The notes under the pieces were generated by a model. That model had not been told where the DNA came from. It was given only the letters and a program-made list of their open reading frames with translations, and did no database searches. Below, one piece after another: positions 30,722 through 41,045 of a DNA stretch of 64,000 bases; the first letter of the stretch is position 1; each line of letters begins with the position of its first letter. The stretch lies in contig NC_057801.1 of assembly GCF_018294505.1 (NCBI RefSeq), forward strand, positions 842,464,807 to 842,528,806, given 5' to 3'. The position numbers and the translations under genes were made by a program. The DNA comes from Triticum aestivum. Lineage: Eukaryota; Streptophyta; Magnoliopsida; Poales; Poaceae.

Positions 30722-31420
30722 GGGCATCTCCAACGTCGATCCCTAAATTTTCTTCTGCATCCATCCGCGGATAGGGTGGACTAGTCCACGGAGACGGATG
30801 CGGGAGGTGGCCATCCGACGCCGCCTGTATCCATCTGGTCTCCCTTATTTTTTTCGAAAGTCTGCATGTTCAAGTAGGCGCATACATAGAGTACAGACAT
30901 TTAAATAGCCGCATACATAGAGTAAATATGTTCAAATAACCGCATGCAGTAGTAGTTTAAATTTTAAAAAGTTCAAATATTACATTCCAACATTGTTGTC
31001 CCCTTTAACTGCCCACATATGCTCAACCAGTTGTTCCTTTTGCTGCTCGTGAGTTGGTCGGGGTCCAGCTGGAACGCTGGAGGTGACGGAGACGTAGTTT
31101 CAGCAGAGGTGTGACATGGCGGCCGGGGTGGTGGAGCGGCGACGAAGGCAAGAGAGAAAGAAGAAAAGAGGGAAAATGAGAAGGATTGAGGTGTAGGGTC
31201 CGGGAAGTGTTTTCAATGGACTGGGGGTGTCGGGGTCCTATGTGTTGCTGTCTGGACTCCTCGCAAAGCCCCATGTTTATCTTGGAATTGACAGAAAAAG
31301 ACGCCCGGACCGTTCGGCGGACCTATACAGACCCGAGTTGGATGGAAAACCGCGTATGGACTATGGACCACGTGATCTGGACATATGCGGGTGATTTGAG
31401 GATCGGGGTTGGAGATGCCC
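30722..31420 (-). mobile_element. PIF/Harbinger deletion derivative, TTA target duplication
   Basis: A 699-bp element with ~21-bp terminal inverted repeats: GGGCATCTCCAAC.. at the left and ..GTTGGAGATGCCC at the right, differing at two positions. It is flanked by TTA on both sides (30719-30721 and 31421-31423). On the minus strand near 31060-31000 a short open stretch reads THEQQKEQLVEHMWAVKGD before a stop, resembling the C-terminal end of Harbinger transposases (QLxxDLxEHxW). So it is an internally deleted copy of a coding element rather than an anonymous MITE. Confidence 0.88.
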
Positions 31421-31423
31421 TTA

Positions 31424-31715
31424 CACCGGATGTTGAATTCCAACGGTTTTGTGTCAGAAACACAGAAAGGTTCCGTTTCATATGGAACTGCTCCCGTTTC
31501 CTTGTTCCCAACACCATGTAGAAAAAAAAATCATAGGAACCAATTCCTTTGAATTTTCTTCGGAAATCTCTTACCTAAGAGGACCATCTTACTAACCTTA
31601 AAATTAGGAAATGATACTAGAGAATCACTTCATATTTATCGTTCTAATTTTAATCCATAAAGTCACCTCAATGCCACTACGGCTATCTTCAGAAATTGTT
31701 CTAGATATGCATCAT
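31424..31715. other. No gene seen
   Basis: AT-rich sequence with no recognised element. Confidence 0.4.
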
Positions 31716-32448
31716 ATAATCTCAGTGATCCCAAAATATTCTATCCAACACAAGAAACTCATAGCATGAGAAATATTCAATTCACCGCAAAGAGCATAGA
31801 AGGTGGTTCACCTTTATTAACAAAGCCGATGACCACAATCAAGATCGGAAACTTACATGATCAAGGAAGAGAGAAAGAAATAAAACACATACGTACTACT
31901 ACAAACCCTCAGCCACGAGAGAGGACTACTCCTGCATCATTGTGGGAGCATCAAGGGATTGATTGAGAGGTTGAAGAATTGCCTCTTCAACAGGGTGCCG
32001 GATCAGGGCTGAAACGAAGATCGCCTCGGGTTGGAAAGTAGTGGTGGCAGAAAAATTCACGATAAATCTTTCTGGCGTTTTTGGGGGTATACAAAGGTAG
32101 TGGCGGCGAAAGGCGGTGGTGAGGTGCCCTAGGTACGTCGCACGGCCCCACCACGCGGCCAGGGCCTGGTCCGTGCGGGGCCCACATGAGCCTCCTCCGG
32201 TGGCTCCTGTGCCCTCTGGCTTCTTCTCAATGTGAAACTTCGCGACACATTTTTCTTTTATTTATTTTGTCCCTGAAAAGGTATTTTTCTACAAATTCCA
32301 GAAAAATGCAGAAAACAGCAACTGACACTGTGCAATAGTTCAATAGATTAGTTCGATAAATCCATATAAAATAATGCCAAAACTATGTAATCATGGTATA
32401 AAACTAACATAAGCATAGTGAAATTATAGATACAAATGAGACGTATCA
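31716..32448 (-). mobile_element. Degraded LTR relic ending in GAGACGTATCA
   Basis: The right edge ATAGATACAAATGAGACGTATCA followed by GCATTTCCAAGTTTAA..TCGTCCTTGGATAGGTA resembles the LTR/internal junction at 59042 (GAGACGTATCAGCATCCCCAAGC) and the downstream CTCGTCCTCGAGTAGGTA. The body (CCCTCAGCCACGAGAGAGGACTACTCC, GGTGCCGGATCAGGG) is a diverged relative of the same LTR group. The left boundary is not clear. Confidence 0.6.
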
Positions 32449-33090
32449 GCATTTCCAAGTTTAACTTTTGCTCGTCCTTGGATAGGTATATGATAAAAAA
32501 AATATTGTGAATGCTACCTTAACATAGACATGATTATCTGATGTAGTCTTATTTAACTCAAAGAATAGCAATGCAAAACAACATATTCACCGATTTAAAT
32601 TGAACGTGCACGCTTATTTGGCATGCGTCTTACGCTGTGTGTGGGTCCACACCGTCTCACATCCTCGCTCCGCTCGATTCCACACGTGCGACCCTGCGCT
32701 TGTGTGTAAAAATCGGGTGCGACTTTCTGGGGTTACAACCCGGTCACCCATTGGTCACAGAGAAGCTAATGCCACGTAAAAGCTCAGCCCACACGCTATA
32801 TGCCATAGCTGCGTCCTCCCCTCCCAAGCCTCCACGCGCCGTGATGCCAATGCCGCCACCACACCCGACGCCTTCACCTCATGCATTCTTCTTTCTGCAG
32901 CTAATTTGGCGCCGGCAGTGCACCTCGCTTCCTCTTCCTCCTCATCTCTCAGCAATAGGACCATGAATCATTCATGAACTCATTGAGCATGCAGTTTTCT
33001 CTCTAAGCAATCCCGTTTGATTCGAACAAATATGGAGGTATCCCTGATGAATAATATTGTGTTCCTCATAAAATTAATCAATTGTTTTTT
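32449..33090. other. No gene seen
   Basis: The first ~100 bp look like internal sequence of the LTR relic. About 32640-32960 is GC-richer with no domain in its open frames. Confidence 0.4.
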
Positions 33091-33094
33091 AAAA

Positions 33095-33504
33095 TACTCA
33101 CCACAATGATCCAACTTAAGAAGTTTGATCTTTCTCTCTACTTGATTATTAACTTCATCCTTATATATGTCGTCAATCAACGCCATGAAATATATCGTTC
33201 CACATTTTTCAAACCCACCATTTATCTCACACAGATCAAAATGTATGAGTTCTAAAGATGCCAAATTTCTCTCCCCAACTATGGCGTGAGGCTTCCGATG
33301 TTGCTTCGATTGCACAAAACTATGGCAACTACAACTATAGACAATGGTGCAATTCAGAATTAAACCCGTATTGGATAGTTGAGAGATTAAATCAAAATTA
33401 ACGTCACATAAATGCGGGTGTGAAACATTCACATCATCCTTAACACCGCCACAAATCTTGTTTACTAACAAATTATAACAATTCGAAAGAAAAAAGTGAA
33501 ACAA
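33095..33504 (-). pseudogene. Copia pol fragment (GAG-pre-integrase and start of integrase)
   Basis: The minus frame contains CHSFVQSKQHRKPHAIVGERNLASLELIHFDLCEINGGFEK and YFMALIDD, the pre-integrase zinc-binding end and first catalytic Asp (HFDLC) of Copia integrases, then VERKIKLLKLDHCGEYF, where the second Asp lies. A deletion joins LIDD to the VERKIK part. The third catalytic residue and all downstream domains are absent. Isolated relic with no LTRs nearby. Confidence 0.8.
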
Positions 33505-33594
33505 GCCTCCACAGTCATAGCCTTCCTAAAAAATGCAGATATAACTCTAAAGGCATATATAACTCTCCAAAATTTGCTGAAAGGACTCACCCTG

Positions 33595-34205
33595 TGCGTT
33601 CGGTTTATTCAGTTTACATGGTTCGGTTTATACGGTTTTTCGGTTTGTACGGTATTAATACTTCGGTAAATACGGTATGAAAATAAAATACGGTTCGGTT
33701 TCGGTATATACCAAATTATTTCGGTATGGTTTCGGTATATACCATAAAAACCAAAGTTGACGCGAATTTGAAAATGACGTATAATAATTTGCAAATTTAT
33801 GACTCAAAACACATACTATTTTACACAAATAGTATATGACTACATATATAAGTATATATGAATGCTTTGATTCATCTGTTGATGGTTATGGACGTGCTTA
33901 GCATTTTCAAAGTAGAAAAATGACAATGTTACAAGAAAATTTACGTGCTTAGTAGTGAATTTAACTCATGTACAAGAAAAATGACAACTTTTATGGTTGT
34001 TCATCTCAAGAAATATAAATTTATTTTTTTTACTTCGGTTTATTCGGTTAACTGTTCGGTTTTTCGGTATATACCATAAAACCAAAGTTCAAATCGGTAT
34101 GAAAAGTTCATACCATACCGAAATCAGAAACCATAAAAACCATAAAATCGGTTCGGTTCGGTTTATTTTCGGTATGGTTTTTCGGTTCAGTTTTCAAATG
34201 CACAG
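33595..34205. mobile_element. CGGTTT-rich inverted-repeat element (unclassified MITE-like)
   Basis: Both ends are dense in CGGTTT, TTCGGTATATACC and CCATAAAAACC strings in opposite arrangements, and the centre is AT-rich. The left edge TGTGCGTTCGG and the right edge CAAATGCACA could be short terminal inverted repeats, but I found no matching target duplication. Arrays of TCGGTTTCGGTATA with subterminal complementarity are usual in hAT- or Mutator-type non-autonomous elements. Confidence 0.45.
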
Positions 34206-34942
34206 AGTGAGAAAGGACCTACATTCTTGAAAAATATTTTTGAAGTCTGGTGTGGCCCAATAAAATATGTAGGAGCGTCCTAAATTCCTGCAAAAAGGAG
34301 CCCATCTTCCTGTAAAATATTTCGGAATATGGATATAGCTTCACAAAAATCATAGACGGCCTCATATTCCTGCCAGATATTTCTGGAGTTGGAACTAAAT
34401 TCGGGAAAACCACAAAGATATCCACGAAGAGCCCAAGACAATGTAGAAGGACGCCCCCGGAGGTCATGGGGGCTTGCAAATATCATGTTTTCGCCAAAAA
34501 TATTTTGAAGTTTAAAAAATAACATGTTTTGCGTTGATGGCATTGCCTTCTCTAGTCCTCTCATGCATGTTGGCAGTCACGCTAAGCTTCTAACGAGCAA
34601 AATTTCGCATGCTATTAGTACCCTTTGCCTTTTATAGAGTAATAGATAATTATCCGTGCATTGCAGCGGTGGCACAAATATTCTAGTAGGTTAACCCATG
34701 ATTTACATGCCCATATTAATGTGATTCTGTAAAAAATAATTTTATTTGATAAGCACTTATTGGCTTACCAAAAAAACATAATTTTATTTTGTAAGTCTAT
34801 AAGAGGTAGCACAGTTGAGGCGGTTTCCAGGGACAATCGGTGAGAAAACCACTATGGGCGTAAGTAAAGTTGGACGAAGGATGAGCGGACGACAGAACAT
34901 TACATTTTTTAAAGTGGGAGAGTATGGTTATTCAACCTCCTC
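34206..34942. other. No gene seen
   Basis: About 34230-34500 has a loose repeat of (A)AAATAT(G/T)TTC..ATTCCTG(CA/TA). No coding or terminal-repeat evidence. Confidence 0.4.
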
Positions 34943-34947
34943 GTATT

Positions 34948-35082
34948 TCAAGATATGGTACTCACTGCCCTAGGGAGGCTAATGAAGTTGCTCATCAGCT
35001 AGCAAAACATGCATATGATAATAGCTCAGAGTTTTTCTGGGATGGAGACCCACCATCTTTTCTGTTACAATTTTTGTATTAA
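34948..35082 (+). pseudogene. LINE RNase H C-terminal fragment (second family)
   Basis: The frame reads YGTHCPREANEVAHQLAKHAYD, then WDGDPPSFLLQF and a stop. REAN..AHQLAKHA and the DPPSF ending are the final block of the RNase H domain in plant LINE ORF2. It differs from the fragment at 25945, so it is a separate insertion. A Tourist MITE begins 11 bp after the stop. Confidence 0.75.
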
Positions 35083-35092
35083 ACAATGATTA

Positions 35093-35352
35093 GGCATGTA
35101 CAATGGTTGATAAGACAGTTTTATCATAAACCTTGCATGTAGTCTAGAGATGACAATAAAAGTATGTCTACAATGGGTTATCTTTTAGTCTTATCTTCAA
35201 TAACTAGCTATTCTAAAAATATGATGAGACATACTGTGCTAAGAGATCATATCTTAAATAAGAGAAGACAAACAGTTTCTTATGATTTCTCTCTCCTCCA
35301 CCTTAATATTTATTCTATGTGGCACTCCTAAGATAGCACCATTGTACATGCC
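35093..35352. mobile_element. Tourist-like MITE
   Basis: A 260-bp element with near-perfect terminal inverted repeats GGCATGTACAATGG and CCATTGTACATGCC(C). Left flank is TTA; right flank is CTAA, so the trinucleotide duplication is present but shifted or mutated by one base. AT-rich, non-coding, fold-back interior (AATAAAAGTATGTCTACAATGGG). Confidence 0.8.
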
Positions 35353-35439
35353 CTAACTTGGTTGGATGAGCAGTAAACATAGAGAGGTTTTCCCGTTAAA
35401 AAAAGATATTCTGAATATTTTTCTAGATTTTGTTTTGTG

Positions 35440-35880
35440 GCAGACCGGATTTCTTCCCCTTTCTTAGACTCTGTTTGGTGGAAGGGTATCCTATATGTGC
35501 TCTTGAAAACCAATGTGTTTGTCATTTGGCGAACCATATGTGGATCGGGAGAGGGAGATTGGATCCAACGGCTGGAGGGAGAAGGATGGGGCGCGGAACT
35601 TCCAAGGAAGATCCTGTGATCTTCCTTTTCGGCAGGCTCTCGTCTCGCTTCCGATCCTCCTGGTCGCGGGAGTTCCTTGGAATGGAACGCCTCCGGGCTC
35701 TGCTCTGCTCTTCTCTCCTCTCCTCTCAGAGTCCTCTCCCTTGATAAATCTTGCATGAGTGGGTACGCTCACTTGCATTGCCAATTTGCCATTTTGATCG
35801 CCTGCTTCCTGCTTGCTTCCACAAAACAATCTTCATTCGAAGGCAGGCAGAGGAGGTAGTGCAGTGGTGTGGACAACATA
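35440..35880 (+). promoter_or_regulatory. Conserved 5' flank of copy C
   Basis: Contains the flank block shared with the other copies (about 35560-35745). The last 130 bp before the start codon are unlike copies A and B, and the TATATATA box seen there is replaced by TTGATAAATCTTG (about 35741), so its expression may differ. Confidence 0.45.
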
Positions 35881-36510
35881 ATGGGGCTGTGGGGCGTCCT
35901 GGCGGCCATCGCCACTCTCGCGCAGCTGTCCGGGGTGCACGCCGTCATGCTCATCGCACTGGCCGCGCGCCTCCTGCGGATTCCGCAGTGCGAGACGGAA
36001 TGCGACAACCTCGAGAGGTGTGCGCGCAGGCTCTACGCGCTGCTGGACATGGCTACGCAGCATCCGCCGGTGGCCGGGCTGGTCGCCGAGGCGCTGGGCA
36101 AAGCGGCAGGCCTGGTGGCCTCCTACCGCGGGAGCACGCTCTGGTGCGGCGTCCGCACCGGCGGGAGCATGGAGACGCAGCTCCGGGACATGCAGAGTCG
36201 CCTCGACTGCCTGTGCGCGCTCGTGCTGTGCGTGCACGCCAATCTCCTCACGGCCACGGCGCCGGATCCTTCTGATGATGCCAGGTGAGATGTTCGATCC
36301 ATCCACGATGCGGTCAGCTGTACCAGTGCCCTCATTGGCTGTCTCTGTTTACTTGGTGACTGATGCAGGAACCACCATGCGAGTGACCCATCACACGGCG
36401 CAGAAGCTTCTGATGCTTCCGACAGTCAGAGGCGCGACAGTATCGGTCAGGGAGGAGCAGACGATCAGCCAGACAAGAAGGAGCCAGGAGCAGGATCTGA
36501 ATCCGTGTGA
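35881..36510 (+). CDS. MCAfunc-like small helical protein, copy C (two exons: 35881-36284, 36369-36510)
   Basis: Predicted 181 residues. Exon 1 is exactly 404 nt, as in copy A, with MGLWGVLAAIATLAQLSG, VMLIALAARLLRIPQCETEC, YRGSTLWCGVRTGGSMETQL and RLDCLCALVLCVHANLL. Donor GTGAGA and acceptor GATGCAG enclose an 84-bp phase-2 intron. Exon 2 encodes NHHASDPSHGAEASDASDSQ, then GQGGADDQPDKKEPGAGSESV and a stop. The first in-frame ATG (35881) aligns with the starts of A and B. Despite clear divergence in sequence and an opposite orientation, frame, intron phase and both protein ends are kept, the best sign in this window of a working host gene. As in the other copies, the helical domain resembles the MCAfunc N-terminal domain without attached channel, kinase or PLAC8 parts. 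Confidence 0.72.
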
Positions 36511-39006
36511 TTTCGCTTTGCATGACACACACGTAACAGAGAATTGTCCGGTAGCCGTCGATGCGTTCGCTTCTCAAGTTACTATCCAAGTTGTCAGTAG
36601 TACCATCTCCGCCTCAAAATATAAGATATTTTTGTAGGCTTTAGGTAGTAGTTATCGCTAGTTTGTTTTTCGGAGAGTACGTTATCAGTAGTAAGAATGG
36701 CTTAGAATTTTTTTTCCCTGGAAGGAATGGTTGAGAAGTTGTTCCTCTATTAGCAAATGTTGGTCGTATGAAATTGATTTCTGTGTTTCTTTTTTAGGCT
36801 CCTTTGGCCATTTGATCCTCGCGTTTTTGTTGGTTAATCTGCCGCTTTTGCACCCTATGCCCTATATGCTGACACTGACACCATCCCTTTTTTTTGCGGC
36901 GTATGCTGACACCATCCCTACCGTGCTACGTACGGCGGCTAATAAAATGTTTAGGTATGCATTCCAATCCACAGCACGGCAACACGGTGGAAGACGATCG
37001 AGACTGATATTACTACTAGCATACACGGAAATCATTTTTAGGGTCCTGTCAATGCGCCAATTTTGAGTTAATAAAGCGTCTTTTACCGAAATAAAGAAAA
37101 ACAAAAAAGACATCTCATGGTTACAACAGCTAAGTGCCCACAAATCAGATGTGACTGGCGCACAAGTCAATTTTCAAGCGCCAACCGAGTACGGCTAGAA
37201 ACAAAATCAGACGTTGACCCGCTCCTCCGGAAACCGCTCCCGAGAAACGAGGCGATTTTGTTCCTCACAACACTGGTGACGCTGCGGGTCCTCGTCCTCT
37301 CCGTCTACCGCTCCAACGGCAGGAGCGGACCCCCCCCCCCCCCCCCCCCGGTTAACATTTGAGAAAGCATAGGCTTTGGAATACCCCCCATTATCTAGCC
37401 ATTGATTTCTTCATCAAGGTTCGTGCAAGAACTTTTTTATTTTTTGTTTCTTCCAAATAAAACAACATATGAGCTTGAAACTTTGCAGAACAACAAAACA
37501 TCCAAACTAGAATGTGGGGAAAAACTTTCAAATTTTTCCCTGAATTATATATACTAAAAATATTATTCTTTACTCGAAAAAATCTCATTTTTTATATTTA
37601 TTTCGGATGAAAAAATCTGAAAGTTTTTACCCACATTGTAGTAAGAATGTTTTGTTGTCCTGCAAAGTTTGAAGTACATATGTTGTTTGGTTTTGAAGAA
37701 ACAAAAAAGAAAAAATTTCATGTATTTAGTTAGTTGTGTAGCACAGATCTCAAAGAAAGACTGAATGGTAAGGATAAGAGGTGTCTGAAAGCCTGTGCTT
37801 CAAAAATCCACGTTCCCAAGCAGGAGATAGGATAGACATAGCTTGCTTCAGAGGTGCTGCATCAATGGTGGAGACATCATGGTGTTGGAATAATTTGCTT
37901 ATGCTCTTCCTTCGTCTAGGTGATGTTCCAACGAGAGGCGCCGATGAGAAGATGGGTCCGTGAGATTTTTTTGTCTAGTGGTCGGTGCACGACTCTCTCT
38001 CTCGGGTGGCGTTGGTGTCAACTGCTATGGACGTATTTGGTGCCTTACACTGGTGTGCGTGGATGGCGGCGTTCCTCTTCTTCGAATGTGTCAGATGAAG
38101 TTCACGGCGTTGGGATCTAGAGGACATGGGGAAGAACCCTTGCCGACGTGCCACAAAATAAATTCAGATTTTTTTTGTTTTTTCTAGCATTTTTGTGAAT
38201 TTACTATTCATAAAGGGTGCGCACGCACCCATGTTCACCAAACCCACGTCCAATAGTTACTTCAAAAAATAAATCAACTTTTAATCCTATAAAAGACAAA
38301 TATGCCCTTATCTTCATTCTTTCCTTTAGTTCATTCTCTCTAAATTGTTCACCCTTTCCATTTCTCATACTAAGCAACCCATGTTTAGGACTTCAAAAAT
38401 CTATCTCGCTTATTTCAGATTCCTACCTTTTTTACAAATCATGGCATCTAATTATAAAGATTGTTAATGAAGCTAGTGAGAATAACTAAACATCCATGGA
38501 AATGTGGCATGGAAAATTTAAAATACCCATCTTGATTTTGGTTTAGGACTCCTGGATTTTTAAATAACTATTTGGCTATTTATTTGAGGTTTTCAAGTTT
38601 CTAATTAATTTTCTCGTCTCTCATATTCTATTATTTGAAAAACCACTTGTTTAGTTGCTTATCTGGTTGTTTTGAGTTCTAGATTTTAATTATCCCATTA
38701 CTCATATTCTATTATTTGCAAAGTCACTTATTTAGTTTTCCTTATTAAAGGAAAGGTCTTGTCCTTGTTTTGCCTTCCTTATTAAAGAAGTTTACTATGC
38801 TGAGATGGAGGTACAGAGGTGGCAACAAACTTTGCTCACAACGTGTTGCCGGTGAATTCAGAAAGAAGAAGATTTTGGCTCCCCAAAGATTTGGATATAC
38901 TTCAAAATTTCTCTAATGGTGTTTTTGTGAAGGCATGTGCTACCTAATATATGGGTTTTGGGCCTTTTAGAGAGAGAGAAAATATTATCCTCTAATTTAG
39001 TACTCC
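36511..39006. other. Intergenic, no supported gene
   Basis: A short Stowaway-like piece (CTCAAAATATAAGATATTTTTG, about 36613-36634) has no partner end. A retroposon-type 3' tail (GAGTTAATAAAGCGTCTTTTACCG plus A-run) ends near 37105. A poly(C) run of about 20 lies at 37331-37350. About 37400-37710 has an inverted arrangement of CTTTGCAGAACAACAAAACAT and TGTTTTGTTGTCCTGCAAAG that could form a hairpin. The rest shows nothing I recognise. Confidence 0.45.
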
Positions 39007-40475
39007 TGAAAGGATCGATATAGTTGACTAGAGGGGGGGGGGGTGGTGAATAGGCAACTAACAATTTTTAATCTTTTCTTTACCAATTTAAACTTTGCAA
39101 CAAGGTAGGTTGTCTAGATATGCAACTATGTGAGCAACCTATATGATGCAATAACAACTAGCACATAAGCAAGCAAGGGATACAATACAAATAAGCTTGC
39201 ACAAGTAAAGGCATGAGATAACCAAGAGTGGAGCCGGTGGAGACGAGGATGTGTTAACGAAGTTCCTTCCTTTTAAGGGGAAGTACGTCTCCGTTAGAGC
39301 GGTGTGGAGGCACAATGCTCCCCAAGAAGCCACTAGGGCCACCGTATTCTCCTCACGCTCACACAAAGCGAGATGTCGTGATTCCACTATTGGTGCCCTT
39401 GAAGGCGGCGACCGAACCTTTACAAACAAGGTTGGGGTAATCTCCACAACTTAATTGGAGGCTCCCAATGACACCATGAAGCTTCACCACAATGGACTAT
39501 GGCTCCGAGGTGACCTCAACCGTCTAGGGTGCTCAAACACCCAAGAGTAACAAGATCCTCTAGGGATTAGTGGGGGGAATCACATTTCTCTTGGTGGAAG
39601 TGTAGATCGGGGCCTTCTCAACCAATCCCGAGCAAATCAACAAGTTTGATTGGCTAGGGAGAGAGATCAAGCGAAAATGGAGCTTGGAGCAACAATGGAG
39701 CTTTTGGGGGAAGAGGTAGATCAACTTTGAGGAAGAAGACACCTTTATATAGTGGGGGAAACAATCCAACCGTTACACTCCCCCCCAAGCAGCCACGCAC
39801 AGAGCGGTACTACCGCTTGGGCAGGGCGGTACTACCGTTGAACCAGCGGTACTACCGTTCCCTCCCAGCGGTACTGCCGCGCGCATGAGGATAGCAAGGA
39901 CCTGGGCCCAGAGCGGTACTACCGCGGAAGTAGGGGCGGTACTACCACTTGGAGCGGTACTACCGCCACTACTGCCGCTACTAGTACCGCAATACCCGAC
40001 ACGAAAAACAGAGGTCTCGAGTCGAGGTGGTAGTAGCCCGGAACCACTGCGGTACTACGGTCGAAGACAGCAAGCGGTACTACCGCATGGGGAGCGGTAC
40101 TACCGCTTTACGCGCTTCGGCGGTACTACCGCTGAGGACCGCGGTACTACCGCTGGGACAGGTCAGGGCAGGCAAGGAGAGGAAAGGTAGCTCCAAAGAT
40201 GCGGAAAGGAACAGCGGGTGTGATAAGGATGTGTACGTGTTGATTCCACCCTAGCCTTACCAAAGCGGATCCCCTCTTGATAGTACGGTGACTCCTACGA
40301 AACTAGTTCACCAACAGAGAAACGAAGGAGCTACACCGTCTTGAATAAAACACTGAGGGGAGGGAATCGTCTCGTGCCAAAGGATGAATCTCTGAAAAGC
40401 TCAACGCACATGATTAGTTCGCAAAAGCATTGTCATCAATCACGAAAACACCTTGGGGATAAATATGCCCTTACA
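39007..40475 (-). repeat. 3' LTR of the Maximus-type element
   Basis: On the minus strand it starts TGTAAGGGCATATTTATCC at 40475 and ends ..CTATATCGATCCTTTCA at 39007. It holds a G/C run near 39029-39038, a TATATA box near 39746-39752 and the palindrome cluster. The assignment to Maximus rests on the remembered LTR text (TTGACTAGAGGGGGGGG and TGAATAGGCAACTAAC). Confidence 0.8.
39790..40165. repeat. Cluster of GCGGTACTACCGC palindromes in the LTR
   Basis: At least ten perfect or near-perfect copies of (A)GCGGTACTACCGC(T), a self-complementary 13-14-mer, some joined head to tail (CGGTACTACCGCCACTACTGCCGC). Dispersed palindromes of this kind in the LTR are a described Sirevirus character. Confidence 0.9.
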
Positions 40476-40492
40476 ATCTCCCCCTTTTTGGT
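40476..40492 (-). promoter_or_regulatory. Polypurine tract next to the Maximus 3' LTR
   Basis: Minus strand CACCAAAAAGGGGGAGAT runs straight into the LTR start TGTAAGGGC. It is the plus-strand DNA primer site of the element. A second tract with the same core lies about 400 bp upstream in the element. Confidence 0.85.
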
Positions 40493-40886
40493 GGATTGAT
40501 GACAATACGGGATTTGCACAAACGGGGAAATACATAAGACATGCGCAAAACCCCACCGTCCTAAAATGTAGCTGGGCTCCCCCTAGATGTGTGCTATCTA
40601 GATAAGTGCTTTGGACTGCACGGCACACATACTAGGATCAACGCACCCCTACATTTTAGAGACCAACAACCTAAGCAGGGTATATGAGAGAAGAGTAAAT
40701 AATAGGATAAGCATGCAACTCATAAGCTAGGTAGACATAGATAAATATAATCTAAAGATAAGGTAGCATATGTCTCACACCATATGTCTGGAACTTAGGT
40801 CTCACTGACACAAAACCAAACAAAGCAAATGGCGAGAAAGCACACACACACGCGAAACAGACAACGATGACACAAATCCCTAAACT

Positions 40887-40903
40887 CTCTCCCCCTTTGG
40901 CAT
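40887..40903 (-). promoter_or_regulatory. Second polypurine tract of the Maximus element
   Basis: Minus strand GATGCCAAAGGGGGAGAGAG between ORF3 and the 3' LTR. Repeated polypurine tracts are known from Sireviruses. Whether this one primes is not shown. Confidence 0.7.
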
Positions 40904-41045
40904 CGAGACACCAAAAAGAGAGGGAGTGTTGCTACAGCTCCAGGTGATAGCAAGATCACGAACATCAGATCTCAGCGGAATCGTCTTTGCCACCGTCGTC
41001 GGTCGGGAACTGCTCGGCATCAGAATCTGTCCACAGGCAATGCTG

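Larger units (their letters stand above)
35370..36600. repeat. Inverted, diverged copy C of the gene-bearing segment
   Basis: The reverse complement of the gene plus flank region of copies A and B: the GC-rich 5' flank (GGATCCAACGGCTGGAGG, GGAGTTCCTTGGAATGG, CT-rich run), then the gene on the plus strand and its 3' end. It is more diverged than A and B are from each other and lacks the non-LTR tail that both share beyond the gene. Confidence 0.75.

Noticed and set aside
36613..36634. Stowaway MITE
   Set aside because: Only one terminus-like string; no inverted partner or TA duplication found.
36731..37170. Frames of about 100 codons downstream of gene copy C
   Set aside because: Opposite-strand overlapping frames with no domain; the 3' part is a retroposon tail.
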